64,000 nucleotides of DNA, from assembly GCA_046537875.1 (NCBI GenBank), contig JBKHJZ010000002.1:1-64000 (forward strand), read 5' to 3'. Positions within the stretch are counted from its first letter, which is position 1. Each line of letters begins with the position of its first letter. The position numbers were made by a program, and so were the translations under genes. The notes under the pieces were generated by a model. The model was not told where the DNA came from, did not search any database, and worked only from the letters and a program-made list of their open reading frames with translations. Positions 8,491 through 16,896 of the stretch are shown here, in pieces. This DNA is from JBKHJZ01 sp046537875. Its GTDB lineage: Bacteria > Actinomycetota > Acidimicrobiia > Acidimicrobiales > VFJN01.

Positions 8491-8961
8491 TCAGGTCGGC
8501 TTGGGCGCCGTGCGCTTGGTGAGCAGCGTCACCTCGCGGGCGAAGTCGGACGGGTCGTCGAAGCCCTTGTAGACCGAGGCGAACCGCACCGCCGCCACCG
8601 CGTCGAGCTCGCGCAGGTGGTCGAGGACGGCGCGACCCACCCGTTCGCTCGTCACCTCGCTCCCCGGAAGGGCCCGCATCTCGTCCTCCACCGCGGCGGC
8701 CAGCGCCTCGGCTTCGCCGGCCCCCACCGGCCGGGCCGCCAGCGCGGCCCGGATGCCAGCGACGACCTTCGAGCGGTCGAACGGCTCGCGCGCTCCCGAC
8801 CGCTTCACCACTGCGAGCCCGGCCACCTCTGGCCGCTCGAACGTGGTGAAGCGCTGGCCGCACGCCAGGCACTGCCGCCGCCGACGGATCGCCGTCCCGT
8901 CCTCGGACTGCCGCGAGTCGACCACCTTCGAGTCCAGCTCCCCGCAGGCCGCGCACCGCAC
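8491..8961 (-). CDS. nrdR: transcriptional repressor NrdR
   Basis: 156 residues, normal family length. The N-terminal zinc ribbon has C3, C6, C31 and C34 (RCAACG and CLACGQRF), followed by the FTTFE motif and an ATP-cone domain (VVKRSGAREPFDRSKV). NrdR senses ATP/dATP and represses ribonucleotide reductase genes; the nrdJ promoter in this window carries two matching palindromes. A -10-like TAGCGT lies exactly 7 bases before the GTG at 8961, which supports a leaderless message and this start over the GTG at 8970. Confidence 0.95.
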   Translation of the reverse strand: MRCAACGELDSKVVDSRQSEDGTAIRRRRQCLACGQRFTTFERPEVAGLAVVKRSGAREPFDRSKVVAGIRAALAARPVGAGEAEALAAAVEDEMRALPGSEVTSERVGRAVLDHLRELDAVAAVRFASVYKGFDDPSDFAREVTLLTKRTAPKPT

Positions 8962-8968
8962 GCCCCGC

Positions 8969-8974
8969 ACGCTA
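8969..8974 (-). promoter_or_regulatory. leaderless -10 element of nrdR
   Basis: TAGCGT on the minus strand, 7 bases before GTG 8961. The same hexamer and spacing occur before dapD and the DapA-like gene in this window. Confidence 0.6.
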
Positions 8975-9029
8975 TCCGGCGCCGGCCCACCGCCCGCACG
9001 CCCGGGCCGGTGTGGCCCCACCGGGGAGC

Positions 9030-9446
9030 TCACCCGCTGACCAGGACGAGCTCCTCGCCCACCTCGAGCTGGGCACCGCCGTTCGCCGACCGGAGCGCGT
9101 CGACCACCGGCCGCGGGTCGCTCTCGGGAGCGATCCGGCGGGCGATGGTCCAGAGCGTGTCGCCCGGCTGCACGACATAGGTGTCGCCGGGCGCAGCGCG
9201 CAGGGGCACGGGACCGGCCTGCGGTGAGGGAGACGTGACATCGGCGGCGAACGCCGCGGCACCCGGTAGGCCGAGGGCCAGCACCGCTGCGGCGGCCAGG
9301 ACCGCCAGACGGCGCCGCCGGATGCGAGCGTCGCGATCGGGCAGCGGGCGCGACCGGAGCCGGCCGTTCCCGACCGCACCCGGTGCAGCGACCGGGTGCG
9401 GGTACGGCCGCTCGGCGACCGGGGGGAGCGTCTGGATCGCAACCAT
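9030..9446 (-). CDS. LysM peptidoglycan-binding protein beside lexA (ChiZ/YneA-like)
   Basis: 138 residues. A basic stretch (RIRRRR) precedes one membrane helix (about residues 47-68), then a Ser/Pro linker and a C-terminal LysM domain (about 89-137, YVVQPGDTLWTIARRI). It is divergent from lexA with four LexA-box-like sites between. In Mycobacterium (Rv2719c, ChiZ), Corynebacterium (DivS) and Bacillus (YneA), a small membrane protein beside lexA is SOS-induced and delays division. I infer the same job here; no hydrolase motif is visible. The ATG at 9446 follows GGAG at 9 bases. Confidence 0.8.
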   Translation of the reverse strand: MVAIQTLPPVAERPYPHPVAAPGAVGNGRLRSRPLPDRDARIRRRRLAVLAAAAVLALGLPGAAAFAADVTSPSPQAGPVPLRAAPGDTYVVQPGDTLWTIARRIAPESDPRPVVDALRSANGGAQLEVGEELVLVSG

Positions 9447-9566
9447 GGTGGGAGTCTCCTCGCGGGGTGTGACACTCTGGGCGCTCCGGTGGGCGGTGGG
9501 CGCCGCTCGCCTCCGGGGGCTCGTAGCCCGGAGCCACGGGGGACGCCGGCGACGCCGCCGGAGCAC

Positions 9567-9580
9567 CGAACAGTCGTTCG
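9567..9580. promoter_or_regulatory. LexA box 1 (LysM gene side)
   Basis: CGAACAGTCGTTCG, a full match to the CGAAC-N4-GTTCG SOS operator pattern, nearest to the LysM gene. Confidence 0.85.
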
Positions 9581-9594
9581 TCGCGAGGGAAGCA

Positions 9595-9608
9595 CGAACT
9601 GCCGTTCG
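9595..9608. promoter_or_regulatory. LexA box 2
   Basis: CGAACTGCCGTTCG, a full match to CGAAC-N4-GTTCG, 28 bases from box 1. Confidence 0.8.
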
Positions 9609-9623
9609 GCGTCAAGCCTCTTG

Positions 9624-9637
9624 CGAACGGATGTTTG
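9624..9637. promoter_or_regulatory. LexA box 3 over the lexA -35 region
   Basis: CGAACGGATGTTTG, matching CGAACRNRYGTTYG. It overlaps the -35 of the predicted lexA promoter and lies 29 bases from box 2. Confidence 0.8.
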
Positions 9638-9663
9638 CCATCCGCGCCCGCCCCTGGTATCGT
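9635..9663 (+). promoter_or_regulatory. lexA promoter
   Basis: TTGCCA (9635-9640, five of six) and TATCGT (9658-9663) with 17 bases between. The start of transcription would be near 9670, inside LexA box 4. Confidence 0.6.
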
Positions 9664-9669
9664 CCGCAC

Positions 9670-9683
9670 GGAACGCACGTTCG
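9670..9683. promoter_or_regulatory. LexA box 4 over the lexA transcription start
   Basis: GGAACGCACGTTCG, one base off CGAAC-N4-GTTCG. It sits at the expected lexA transcription start. Confidence 0.6.
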
Positions 9684-9772
9684 CCGGCACGTTGCCGGCC
9701 CGGATCGCCCGGTGGCCCGGGCCTGCCAACCCCACACGTCATCCGACGCGTGCGGACGACGAGGAGACTGCA

Positions 9773-10408
9773 ATGCCCGACACCACCGTCCTGACACCCC
9801 GCCAGCGAGAGGTCCTCGAGATCATCGAGGTGCACATGCGCGAGCACGGCTACCCGCCGTCGGTGCGCGAGATCGGCCAGGCCGTCGGCCTCACCTCACC
9901 CTCCACCGTGCACGCGCACCTCGCAGCGCTCCAGCGCCGCGGCTACCTCCGTCGCGACCCCACCAAGCCCCGGGCGATCGAGGTGCGATGGGACCCGACC
10001 TCCAACGCCGTGATCGACCGGCGGCCGGTTCGCCACGTGCCCCTCGTGGGCGATGTCGCCGCCGGCACCGATGTGCTGGCGCAGGAGAACGTCGAAGAGG
10101 TGCTACCGCTCCCCGCCGACTTCACCGGCGACGGCGACCTGTTCATGCTCCGGGTGCGAGGCGATTCGATGATCGAGGCCGGCATCCTCGACGGCGACTA
10201 CGTCGTGTGCCGGGCGCAGCCCACGGCGAACGAGGGCGACGTCGTCGTGGCCGGGATCCCGGGCGACGAGGCCACCGTCAAGACGTTCACCACACGCGAC
10301 GACGCCATCGTGCTCGTGCCTGCCAACCAGCAGCACGAGCCGATCGTGAACGACCCCGCCGACGTGCAGATCTACGGGCGCGTGGTCACCGTCATGCGGC
10401 GCCTCTGA
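9773..10408 (+). CDS. lexA: SOS repressor LexA
   Basis: 211 residues. The N-terminal winged helix (LTPRQREVLEIIE ... SVREIGQAVGLTSPSTVHAHL) binds SOS boxes. The C-terminal S24 peptidase domain has the self-cleavage site A97-G98 (DVAAGTD), the Ser nucleophile S132 (GDSMIEAG) and the general base K170 (ATVKTF). RecA on single-stranded DNA triggers cleavage. Four operator-like sites upstream indicate autoregulation shared with the divergent LysM gene. The ATG at 9773 follows GAGGAG. The 3' end overlaps the convergent dapE by 17 bases. Confidence 0.97.
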   Translation: MPDTTVLTPRQREVLEIIEVHMREHGYPPSVREIGQAVGLTSPSTVHAHLAALQRRGYLRRDPTKPRAIEVRWDPTSNAVIDRRPVRHVPLVGDVAAGTDVLAQENVEEVLPLPADFTGDGDLFMLRVRGDSMIEAGILDGDYVVCRAQPTANEGDVVVAGIPGDEATVKTFTTRDDAIVLVPANQQHEPIVNDPADVQIYGRVVTVMRRL

Positions 10409-11459
10409 CCAGCAGCTCTCGCAGTGCGGCGTAGACCGTCTCGAGGGTCTGCCTCTCCACCCGCTCCTGTGCGGTGTGGGCCAGCGTGGGGTCGCCCGGG
10501 CCGAGGTTGACGGCAGGAATGCCCTCGGCCGCGAACCGGGCGACGTCGGTCCATCCGAGCTTCGCTCGGACCGCGAGACCGTTCCGGTCCCGCAACGCGG
10601 CCAGGAGCGGGTGATCGAGGCCGGGGGCGGCCGCACCGGCAACGTCGACCACCTCGACCTCGTCGCGCGTGCTCACGTACGGCGACAGCACCGACTGGAC
10701 GTGGGCGCGAGCCTGCTCCACCGTCCGGTCGGGCGCGAACCGATGGTTCAGCGTGACGGTGCAGCGGTCGGGCACCACGTTGCCCGCCACACCGCCCTCC
10801 ACCGCCACCGCCTGCAGCGCCTCCCGATACTCGCACCCGTGGATCACCGGCCGTCGCTCACGGTAGGTGCCCACCGCGGCCAGGAGGTGGCCCGCCCGGT
10901 GGATCGCGTTCTCGCCCATCCACGGGCGGGCGGTGTGGGCCCGAGCACCGGCCAGGTGGACGCGCACCCGCATCGTGCCCTGGCAGCCCGCCTCGATCAC
11001 GCCCCCGGTGGGCTCGCCCAGCACCGCTGCGTCACCGGTCACGAGCTGGCGGTGCTCGGCGAACAGGTGCGCCAGGCCGTTGTGCACGGCCGCCACCTCC
11101 TCGCCCACGTAGAACACCCATGTCACGTCGATCGCCGGCTCGGCCACCGACTCGGCGAGCGCGAGCATGACGGCGAGGCCGCCCTTCATGTCGGTCGCCC
11201 CGAGCCCCCACAGGACGTCCCCGTCCACCCGCGCCGCCGCCGTGCCGTTGGCCGGCACCGTGTCGAGATGGCCGGCAACCACCAGCCGTGCCGGCCGGCC
11301 CAGGGCCGTCCGCGCCACCACGTTCCCGCCGACCCGATGGACCTCCAGGTGGCCCAGGGCACGGAGCCGTGCTTCGACGTCATCGGCGATGGCGGCCTCC
11401 TCGAAGCTCTCCGACGGGATGTCGACGAGCTCGGCCGTCAGGGCGAGCAGATCTGGCAC
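10392..11459 (-). CDS. dapE: succinyl-diaminopimelate desuccinylase
   Basis: 355 residues, M20 metallopeptidase family. It hydrolyses N-succinyl-LL-diaminopimelate to succinate and LL-DAP in lysine and cell-wall synthesis. Metal and catalytic motifs visible are GHLDTVP (H64, D66), LGATDMKGG, the catalytic EE in YVGEEVA and LGEPTGG. An inserted dimerisation domain follows (about 175-285). The GTG at 11459 is supported by TAGTCT exactly 7 bases upstream, a leaderless arrangement that mirrors the divergent dapD. Confidence 0.9.
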   Translation of the reverse strand: MPDLLALTAELVDIPSESFEEAAIADDVEARLRALGHLEVHRVGGNVVARTALGRPARLVVAGHLDTVPANGTAAARVDGDVLWGLGATDMKGGLAVMLALAESVAEPAIDVTWVFYVGEEVAAVHNGLAHLFAEHRQLVTGDAAVLGEPTGGVIEAGCQGTMRVRVHLAGARAHTARPWMGENAIHRAGHLLAAVGTYRERRPVIHGCEYREALQAVAVEGGVAGNVVPDRCTVTLNHRFAPDRTVEQARAHVQSVLSPYVSTRDEVEVVDVAGAAAPGLDHPLLAALRDRNGLAVRAKLGWTDVARFAAEGIPAVNLGPGDPTLAHTAQERVERQTLETVYAALRELLVRGAA

Positions 11460-11466
11460 GGGCGGC

Positions 11467-11472
11467 AGACTA
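11467..11472 (-). promoter_or_regulatory. leaderless -10 element of dapE
   Basis: TAGTCT on the minus strand, 7 bases before GTG 11459. Confidence 0.55.
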
Positions 11473-11569
11473 GAGGCGGGCCGGTCGTTCGGGCGTCGTC
11501 GCCGGGCCAGGTGCCGCCGTCAACGCCGAGCACGCGCCGCCTCGTCCCCGGCGTGGCCGGCCAGGGAAC

Positions 11570-11575
11570 TAGCGT
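11570..11575 (+). promoter_or_regulatory. leaderless -10 element of dapD
   Basis: TAGCGT followed by 7 bases and GTG 11583. With the dapE element it makes a compact divergent promoter pair in a 123-base gap. Confidence 0.6.
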
Positions 11576-11582
11576 GCACCCC

Positions 11583-12602
11583 GTGACCGAGTCGACCGAT
11601 CACTCCCCTGGCGCCTGGGCCGTCGGGCTGGCCACCCTCGACCCGGACGGGCAGGTGCTCGACGCATGGTACCCGTCGCCCGCACTCGCCGGACCCGACG
11701 AGCTGCAGCGCGCGGCCGACAGCACCGGTGCCCCCGCCGGCGGCGCCACCCGCCTCGACCCGTCCGCGGCCGCGTCGCTGCTGGACCTGAACGTGACCGG
11801 TGCCTGTGGACCCGACGACCGGCGGGGCGTCGATCGCGTCGCGGTCGCCACGCTCGTCGAGAGCCTCGGCGCGCCCCCCACCGACCCGTACGACGCGTAC
11901 CTCCGACTCCACCTGCTCTCGCACCGGCTCATCCCACCCCACGGAGCCAACCTCCAGGGCATCTTCGGGGTCCTCACCAACGTGGTGTGGACCAGCGCCG
12001 GTCCCTGCCCGGTCGAGGGGTTCGAGCGGGTGCGGGCGGCGCTACGCGCCGCGGGCGAGTCCGTGCAGGTGCACGGCCTCGACAAGTTCCCCCGGATGAC
12101 CGACTACGTCGTACCCAGCGGCGTCCGCATCGCGGACGCCGACCGCGTCCGGCTGGGTGCCCACGTCGCCAGGGGCACCACGGTGATGCACGAAGGCTTC
12201 ATCAACTTCAACGCCGGAACCCTCGGCACCTCGATGGTCGAGGGTCGCATCAGCCAAGGGGTCATCGTCGACGACGGCTCCGACGTCGGCGGCGGCGCGT
12301 CCATCATGGGCACCCTCTCGGGCGGCGGCACCGAGGTGATCCGCGTCGGCCGCCGGTGCCTCATCGGGGCCAACGCCGGCATCGGGATCTCGCTCGGCGA
12401 CGACTGCGTGGTGGAGGCCGGCCTCTACGTCACCGCCGGGACGCGGGTCACGCTGCCCGACGGTGCGGTGGTCAAGGCCGGCGAGCTCAGCGGCCGGAAC
12501 GGGCTCCTCTACCGCCGGAACAGCGTCAGCGGCGCCGTCGAGACGCTGAACCGGGAGGGTGGCGCGGTGGCGCTGAACGAGGCTCTGCACAGCAACGACT
12601 GA
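11583..12602 (+). CDS. dapD: tetrahydrodipicolinate N-succinyltransferase
   Basis: 339 residues, actinobacterial-type DapD. It transfers succinyl from succinyl-CoA to tetrahydrodipicolinate. The C-terminal half is a left-handed beta helix with hexapeptide-type repeats (VRIADADRVRLGAHVARGTTV, GCRC-like GRRCLIGANAGIGISLGDDCVV); MHEGFINFNAGTLG and MVEGRIS are typical of the family. The GTG at 11583 is chosen because a TAGCGT element lies 7 bases upstream; the frame is open for more than 1 kb before that but is antisense to dapE. It is divergent from dapE and adjacent to dapC. Confidence 0.9.
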   Translation: MTESTDHSPGAWAVGLATLDPDGQVLDAWYPSPALAGPDELQRAADSTGAPAGGATRLDPSAAASLLDLNVTGACGPDDRRGVDRVAVATLVESLGAPPTDPYDAYLRLHLLSHRLIPPHGANLQGIFGVLTNVVWTSAGPCPVEGFERVRAALRAAGESVQVHGLDKFPRMTDYVVPSGVRIADADRVRLGAHVARGTTVMHEGFINFNAGTLGTSMVEGRISQGVIVDDGSDVGGGASIMGTLSGGGTEVIRVGRRCLIGANAGIGISLGDDCVVEAGLYVTAGTRVTLPDGAVVKAGELSGRNGLLYRRNSVSGAVETLNREGGAVALNEALHSND

Positions 12603-12621
12603 CCGGGCGCGTCGCGGCGTG

Positions 12622-13377
12622 TCACCAGGGGGACGTCGGAGCGCCCCCAGGCGGGCCGGCCCACCCCGGAGGCGACGGCGCAGCACCCGGCTGCGGGCCA
12701 CCCCAACCCGGCGGCGGTCCACCCCAGCCCGCCGGCGGACCGCCCCAACCCGGCGGCGGGGCTCCGCCCGGGGGAGGCGGTCTCCACGCAGAGCGGCGGG
12801 CGCGACTGCGGCGCACACCGACGACGATCGCAGTCACCACACCGCCGACCACACCCGCCAGCCCCAGGGCACCGGCGACCGCGAACGACCGGGTGAGATC
12901 GTGACCGAAGCCGCGACCGACGGCCACCGTGATCCCCGGCTCACCGGATGCCTCCACCGTGTATGGACCCGGTCGGTCCGCGTCGAACGAGTAGAGCGCC
13001 GTACCGTCACGGTCCCCCGTCGTGTAGGTCACCGTGCCGACGTAGGGCCTCAGTCGCACCGGCTCCCCCGCCGGGTCCGTGACCTCCACGTCGGGCGCGC
13101 GCGTGCGCCCGATCGGACCGATGTCGTGCTCGACGTAGATGGTGTAGCCACCGGGCTCGTCGATCCGGACGTCGAACGTCGCCGGGACCGCCGCCCGGGC
13201 GAAGTCGTCGATCCTCTCGTACATCCGCACCACACCCATGACCGCCACCACGATCGCGGCCACGATCCCTGTCACGGCGATGCCGGCGGCCGCCAGGAAC
13301 CACCAGGCGGACGGGCGCACGCGCTCGGCCGGGAGCACCGGCGGCGGTGGGACCCCAGCGGCGGGGAGGGAGGTCAC
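12622..13377 (-). CDS. two-helix membrane protein with Pro/Gly/Trp repeat tail
   Basis: 251 residues. A proline-rich N-terminus is followed by membrane helix 1 (WWFLAAAGIAVTGIVAAIVV), a roughly 110-residue beta-rich outer domain (FDVRIDEPGGYTIYVEH, GTALYSFDADRPGPYTVEASG), membrane helix 2 (SFAVAGALGLAGVVGGVV) and a cytoplasmic basic tail. The tail ends in repeats of PPGWGGPP type. The GTG start overlaps the dapC stop by 4 bases (GTGA), so translation is probably coupled. I do not recognise the family; the outer domain looks like a small adhesion or sensor fold, which is inference only. Confidence 0.75.
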   Translation of the reverse strand: MTSLPAAGVPPPPVLPAERVRPSAWWFLAAAGIAVTGIVAAIVVAVMGVVRMYERIDDFARAAVPATFDVRIDEPGGYTIYVEHDIGPIGRTRAPDVEVTDPAGEPVRLRPYVGTVTYTTGDRDGTALYSFDADRPGPYTVEASGEPGITVAVGRGFGHDLTRSFAVAGALGLAGVVGGVVTAIVVGVRRSRARRSAWRPPPPGGAPPPGWGGPPAGWGGPPPGWGGPQPGAAPSPPGWAGPPGGAPTSPW

Positions 13378-14522
13378 CCGGCGCTTCCCCGCACCGGATG
13401 GCGCGACCGTCCGCGGGCCGTCGCGGCAGCCCCCTCCAGGCGCTCGACCACCAGATCGAGCCGCTCGTCGGGCTGCACGACCGCGATCCTCACGTGTCCG
13501 GCACCGGCCTCCCCGTAGAACTCCCCGGGCGACACCACCGTGCCCGCCTCGGCCGCGAGCCGGGACGCCAGCGCCCATGCATCGCCCCCGGGCGCCGCCA
13601 CCCACAGGTAGAACGTGGCGGGCGGTCGATGGCTCGGCACGCCGGCCGCGGTGAGCGCCGCCGCCAGCCGGTCGAGCCGCCGCAGGTAGCGCTCGCGCTG
13701 GGCCTCCACGTGGGCGTCGTCCCCGAGGGCGACGGTGGCGGCCGCCTGCACGGGCCCCGGCACCATGAACCCCGCGTGCTTGCGGACCTCCGACAGGTAG
13801 CGGACCAGCTCGGGATCACCGGCGTAGAACCCGACCCGGGCACCCGCCAGGTTCGAGCGCTTCGACAGCGAGTGCAGGGCCACGACGCCGTCGACACCCT
13901 CCGACAGGATCGTCCGGCCGGGACCGTCCCAGGTGAACTCGATGTAGCACTCGTCCGACAGGACCGGCACCCCGTGACGCCGACCCCATGCCGCGGCGGC
14001 GGCCAGGTCCGTCACCTCGCCGGTGGGGTTCGCGGGCGAGTTCACCCAGAGGCACAGCGCCCGCTCGGCCTCGGCGACCGGGATCTCCTCGGGGCGGGCG
14101 TACGGAACGGCCCGGCACCCGGCGAGGATCGCCCCCATCTCGTACGTCGGGTAGCTGATCTCGGGGTAGAGCACGGTGTCGCGCGCCGGCGCCCGCAGCC
14201 GCAGCCACTGCGGGACGCCGGCCACCAGCTCCTTGGTGCCGATGCAGGCCGCCACCGCCCCGGGGTCGACGGTCACGCCGAACCGCCGGCCGAGCCACCC
14301 GGCCGCAGCCTCCCGGAACGCCGCCGTCCCGATCGAGGGCGGGTAGCCGCGCTCGGCCCCCGACCGGGCGAGGGCCTCGACCACGATGCCCGGTGGCGGG
14401 TCGCACGGGGTGCCGATCGACAGGTCGACCGCACCGCCCGGGAGCGTGCCGGCGACCGCGCGCAGCTCGTCGAGCCGGTCGTACGGATACGGGGGCGGCA
14501 CGAAGCCGCGGGACTCTGACAC
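13374..14522 (-). CDS. dapC: succinyldiaminopimelate aminotransferase
   Basis: 382 residues, class I/II PLP aminotransferase. It transfers an amino group from glutamate to N-succinyl-2-amino-6-ketopimelate. Seen are NSPANPTGEV (substrate/PLP loop), LSDECYIEF (Asp contacting the PLP ring) and SLSKRSNLAG with the PLP lysine. Neighbouring dapD, dapE and dapF support the DapC role over other aminotransferases. The GTG at 14522 is preceded by GGGAGGG. The 3' end overlaps the repeat-tailed membrane protein. Confidence 0.85.
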   Translation of the reverse strand: MSESRGFVPPPYPYDRLDELRAVAGTLPGGAVDLSIGTPCDPPPGIVVEALARSGAERGYPPSIGTAAFREAAAGWLGRRFGVTVDPGAVAACIGTKELVAGVPQWLRLRAPARDTVLYPEISYPTYEMGAILAGCRAVPYARPEEIPVAEAERALCLWVNSPANPTGEVTDLAAAAAWGRRHGVPVLSDECYIEFTWDGPGRTILSEGVDGVVALHSLSKRSNLAGARVGFYAGDPELVRYLSEVRKHAGFMVPGPVQAAATVALGDDAHVEAQRERYLRRLDRLAAALTAAGVPSHRPPATFYLWVAAPGGDAWALASRLAAEAGTVVSPGEFYGEAGAGHVRIAVVQPDERLDLVVERLEGAAATARGRSRHPVRGSAG

Positions 14523-14548
14523 GTCGACCCTCCCTGCCTACCGCAAAG

Positions 14549-15835
14549 CTACGACACGAGGTACTCGCGCAACTGGCCGACCGTCGCGTCGTCGAACCGC
14601 CCGCGGATGTGCATGCCGCCCTCCCCCGGTGCTTCCCGCAGCACCTCACCGGCCCGGTGCGCCGCCGCCAGAAGGTCCCCCCGGTCGAACGGGATCAGCA
14701 GCTCGACGACCGCGGTGAGCGAGCGGATCCGGTCGCCCAGCCGCCGGACGAGCGCGTCGACCCCGTCACCGGTGCGGGCGCTGAACGCGACACCCCCCTC
14801 CCAGGCGTCGGCGAGCCGCTCCGCCGCCACGGGTGCCCGATCCGCCTTGTTGAAGGCGAGCAGCTCGGGCACGTCGCCGGCGCCGATCTCGGTCAGCACG
14901 GCCCGCACCGCGGCGATGTTGCCCGCCGGGTCGGGTGCGCTGGCATCGACCACGTGGACGAGGAGGTCGGCGTCGACCGTGATGTCGAGCGTCGACTTGA
15001 AGGCCTCGACGAGCTGGTGGGGCAGCTTGCGGATGAACCCGACGGTGTCGGTGATCAGCACCGCCTCGCCGCCCGGCAGGTTCAGGCGACGCGTGGTGGG
15101 ATCGAGGGTGGCGAACAGCCGGTCCTCGACCAGCACGCCGGCATCGGTGAGCCGGTTCAGCAGCGTCGACTTGCCGGCGTTCGTGTAGCCGACGAAAACC
15201 GCCCGCGGCAGCCGGCCGCGTCGCTGGGCCTTGCGCTGGGTGTCACGGTGGCGGGCGACGTCGCGCAGCTGGGCCTCGAGCTTGTGGATGCGTCGCTCGA
15301 TGCGCCGGCGATCCACTTCGAGCTGGGTCTCACCCGGGCCCCGGGTGCCGATCCGGGCACCGCCCGCAGCCGACATCCCGCCCGCCTGCTGCGAGAGCGC
15401 GCGGCCCCGACCGCGCAGCCGGGGCAGCCGGTAGCGCAGCTGCGCGAGCTCCACCTGGGACTTGCCCTCCTGGCTGTGGGCGTTCTGGGCGAAGATGTCG
15501 AGGATCACAGCGGTCCGATCGATCGCAGTGCGGCCGAGCAGCTTCTCGAGGTTGAACTGCTGCGCCGGGGTGAGCTCGTTGTCGAACACGACCGTGTCGC
15601 AGTCGGTGGCCTCGGCCACCTCGCGCAGCTCCTCGGCCTTGCCCCGGCCGACGAAGGTGTGCGGGTCGGGTGCGTCCCGCCGCTGGAACACGCGGGCGAC
15701 CTCGTCGGCGCCGGCCGTGTCGACGAGCAGCGACAGCTCGTCGACCGACACCTCGGTCTGCTCGGTGCTCTCCGGCGGCAGCGTGACCCCGACCAGCACG
15801 ATCTTCTCGCGAAACGTCCGCTCGATCAGCGACAC
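14549..15835 (-). CDS. hflX: ribosome-associated GTPase HflX
   Basis: 428 residues. The N-terminal HflX domain (DPHTFVGRGKAEEL, VFDNELTPAQQFNLE) is followed by a helical linker and a GTPase domain with G1 GYTNAGKST (from about residue 215), G3 DTVGF, G4 NKAD and G5 SARTG. HflX splits or rescues stalled ribosomes, including under heat and antibiotic stress. Its start overlaps the dapF end by 10 bases, so the two are translated from one message, as in many actinobacteria. Confidence 0.95.
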   Translation of the reverse strand: MSLIERTFREKIVLVGVTLPPESTEQTEVSVDELSLLVDTAGADEVARVFQRRDAPDPHTFVGRGKAEELREVAEATDCDTVVFDNELTPAQQFNLEKLLGRTAIDRTAVILDIFAQNAHSQEGKSQVELAQLRYRLPRLRGRGRALSQQAGGMSAAGGARIGTRGPGETQLEVDRRRIERRIHKLEAQLRDVARHRDTQRKAQRRGRLPRAVFVGYTNAGKSTLLNRLTDAGVLVEDRLFATLDPTTRRLNLPGGEAVLITDTVGFIRKLPHQLVEAFKSTLDITVDADLLVHVVDASAPDPAGNIAAVRAVLTEIGAGDVPELLAFNKADRAPVAAERLADAWEGGVAFSARTGDGVDALVRRLGDRIRSLTAVVELLIPFDRGDLLAAAHRAGEVLREAPGEGGMHIRGRFDDATVGQLREYLVS

Positions 15836-16806
15836 GGCGCCTCCTCGGTTCGCCCCGGCCCCCGGCCCACGGCCGCGTCGCCCGAGCCCGTGCCGGCCGG
15901 GACCCTGCCCGGCGGATCGGTGTCGATCGTGGCGACGAACGTCGCCGGGCCCCGGAGCACCGCCCCCTCACCCGGGGACGGACTGCCGGGCCCGGCGTCC
16001 GCTCCGGCCTCGGCCACCGCGCCCGCCTCTGCGCCGGCTCGGGCGGGCTCGGGCAGCGTCACCACCACGTCGCCGCCGGGCATGGCCACGCGCACGGTTC
16101 GGCCGGCCATGCCCCAGTGGTGGGCCGCGGCAGCGGCGGCGCACGCCCCGGTCCCGCACGCCGGGGTGGGGCCGACGCCGCGCTCGTAGGTCCGGATGCT
16201 CACCGCGTCGGTCCCGAGGGAACGCAGCAGGTGGACGTTCGCACCGCCGGCGATCTTCGCATTCGCCAGCTCCCCGAGCTCGACCAGGTCCGGTACGGCA
16301 GCGTCCGGGCCGACCAGCTCCAGCACGAGATGGGGGTTGCCGACGTCGACGGCGACGGCACGGGCGACACCCGGCACGGCCCACTCCGGCGCGTCGGCAC
16401 CGATGAGCACGCCGCCCATGTCGACGTCGAAGGTCTGCGTGACGGCATCGACGTCGTCGCCGCGTCGGACCGTTCGCAGGCCCGCATCGGTGAGGACCGG
16501 GATGTGGTCCCCGGCAGCCCAACCGGCGTGGACCAGCGCCTGCGCCAGGCACCGGATGCCGTTGCCGCTCATCTCGGCGCGTGACCCGTCGGCGTTCAGG
16601 AGCTCCATCGTCGCCACGGCGTGGTCGCTCGTGCCCGCGACACCGATCGCCCCGCCGGGGGTCGCCCGGATGACGCCGTCGGCACCGACGCCGGTGCGCC
16701 GGTCGCAGAGCCGGCGCACCTCTGCGGGCCCGATCGGACGGTCGCCGCCGGCGTCGAGCACGACGAGGAAGTCGTTCCCGAGGCCGTGGTGCTTGGTGAG
16801 CCGCAT
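15826..16806 (-). CDS. dapF: diaminopimelate epimerase
   Basis: 326 residues. It converts LL- to meso-diaminopimelate by two-cysteine proton exchange: the two catalytic cysteines lie in MSGNGIRC and TPACGTGAC. N-terminal HGLGNDFLV and the NADGSRAEMSGNG signature are intact. The C-terminus has about 50 extra residues rich in Gly/Pro/Ala (GPGSPSPGEG) beyond the family core. The ATG at 16806 is preceded by GAGGGGGA. Confidence 0.95.
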   Translation of the reverse strand: MRLTKHHGLGNDFLVVLDAGGDRPIGPAEVRRLCDRRTGVGADGVIRATPGGAIGVAGTSDHAVATMELLNADGSRAEMSGNGIRCLAQALVHAGWAAGDHIPVLTDAGLRTVRRGDDVDAVTQTFDVDMGGVLIGADAPEWAVPGVARAVAVDVGNPHLVLELVGPDAAVPDLVELGELANAKIAGGANVHLLRSLGTDAVSIRTYERGVGPTPACGTGACAAAAAAHHWGMAGRTVRVAMPGGDVVVTLPEPARAGAEAGAVAEAGADAGPGSPSPGEGAVLRGPATFVATIDTDPPGRVPAGTGSGDAAVGRGPGRTEEAPCR

Positions 16807-16896
16807 GTCCCCCTCAGTCTGCCAGGGCGGGCGCCGCGGCAGGCTCGATATCCGATCCCCGCCCCGGCCACCATCGCCTCCGCCGGTCCGTCGACC

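Noticed and set aside
12660..12760. DNA tandem repeat in a gene 3' end
   Set aside because: It is the coding repeat of the Pro/Gly/Trp tail, in frame, so it is described with the gene.
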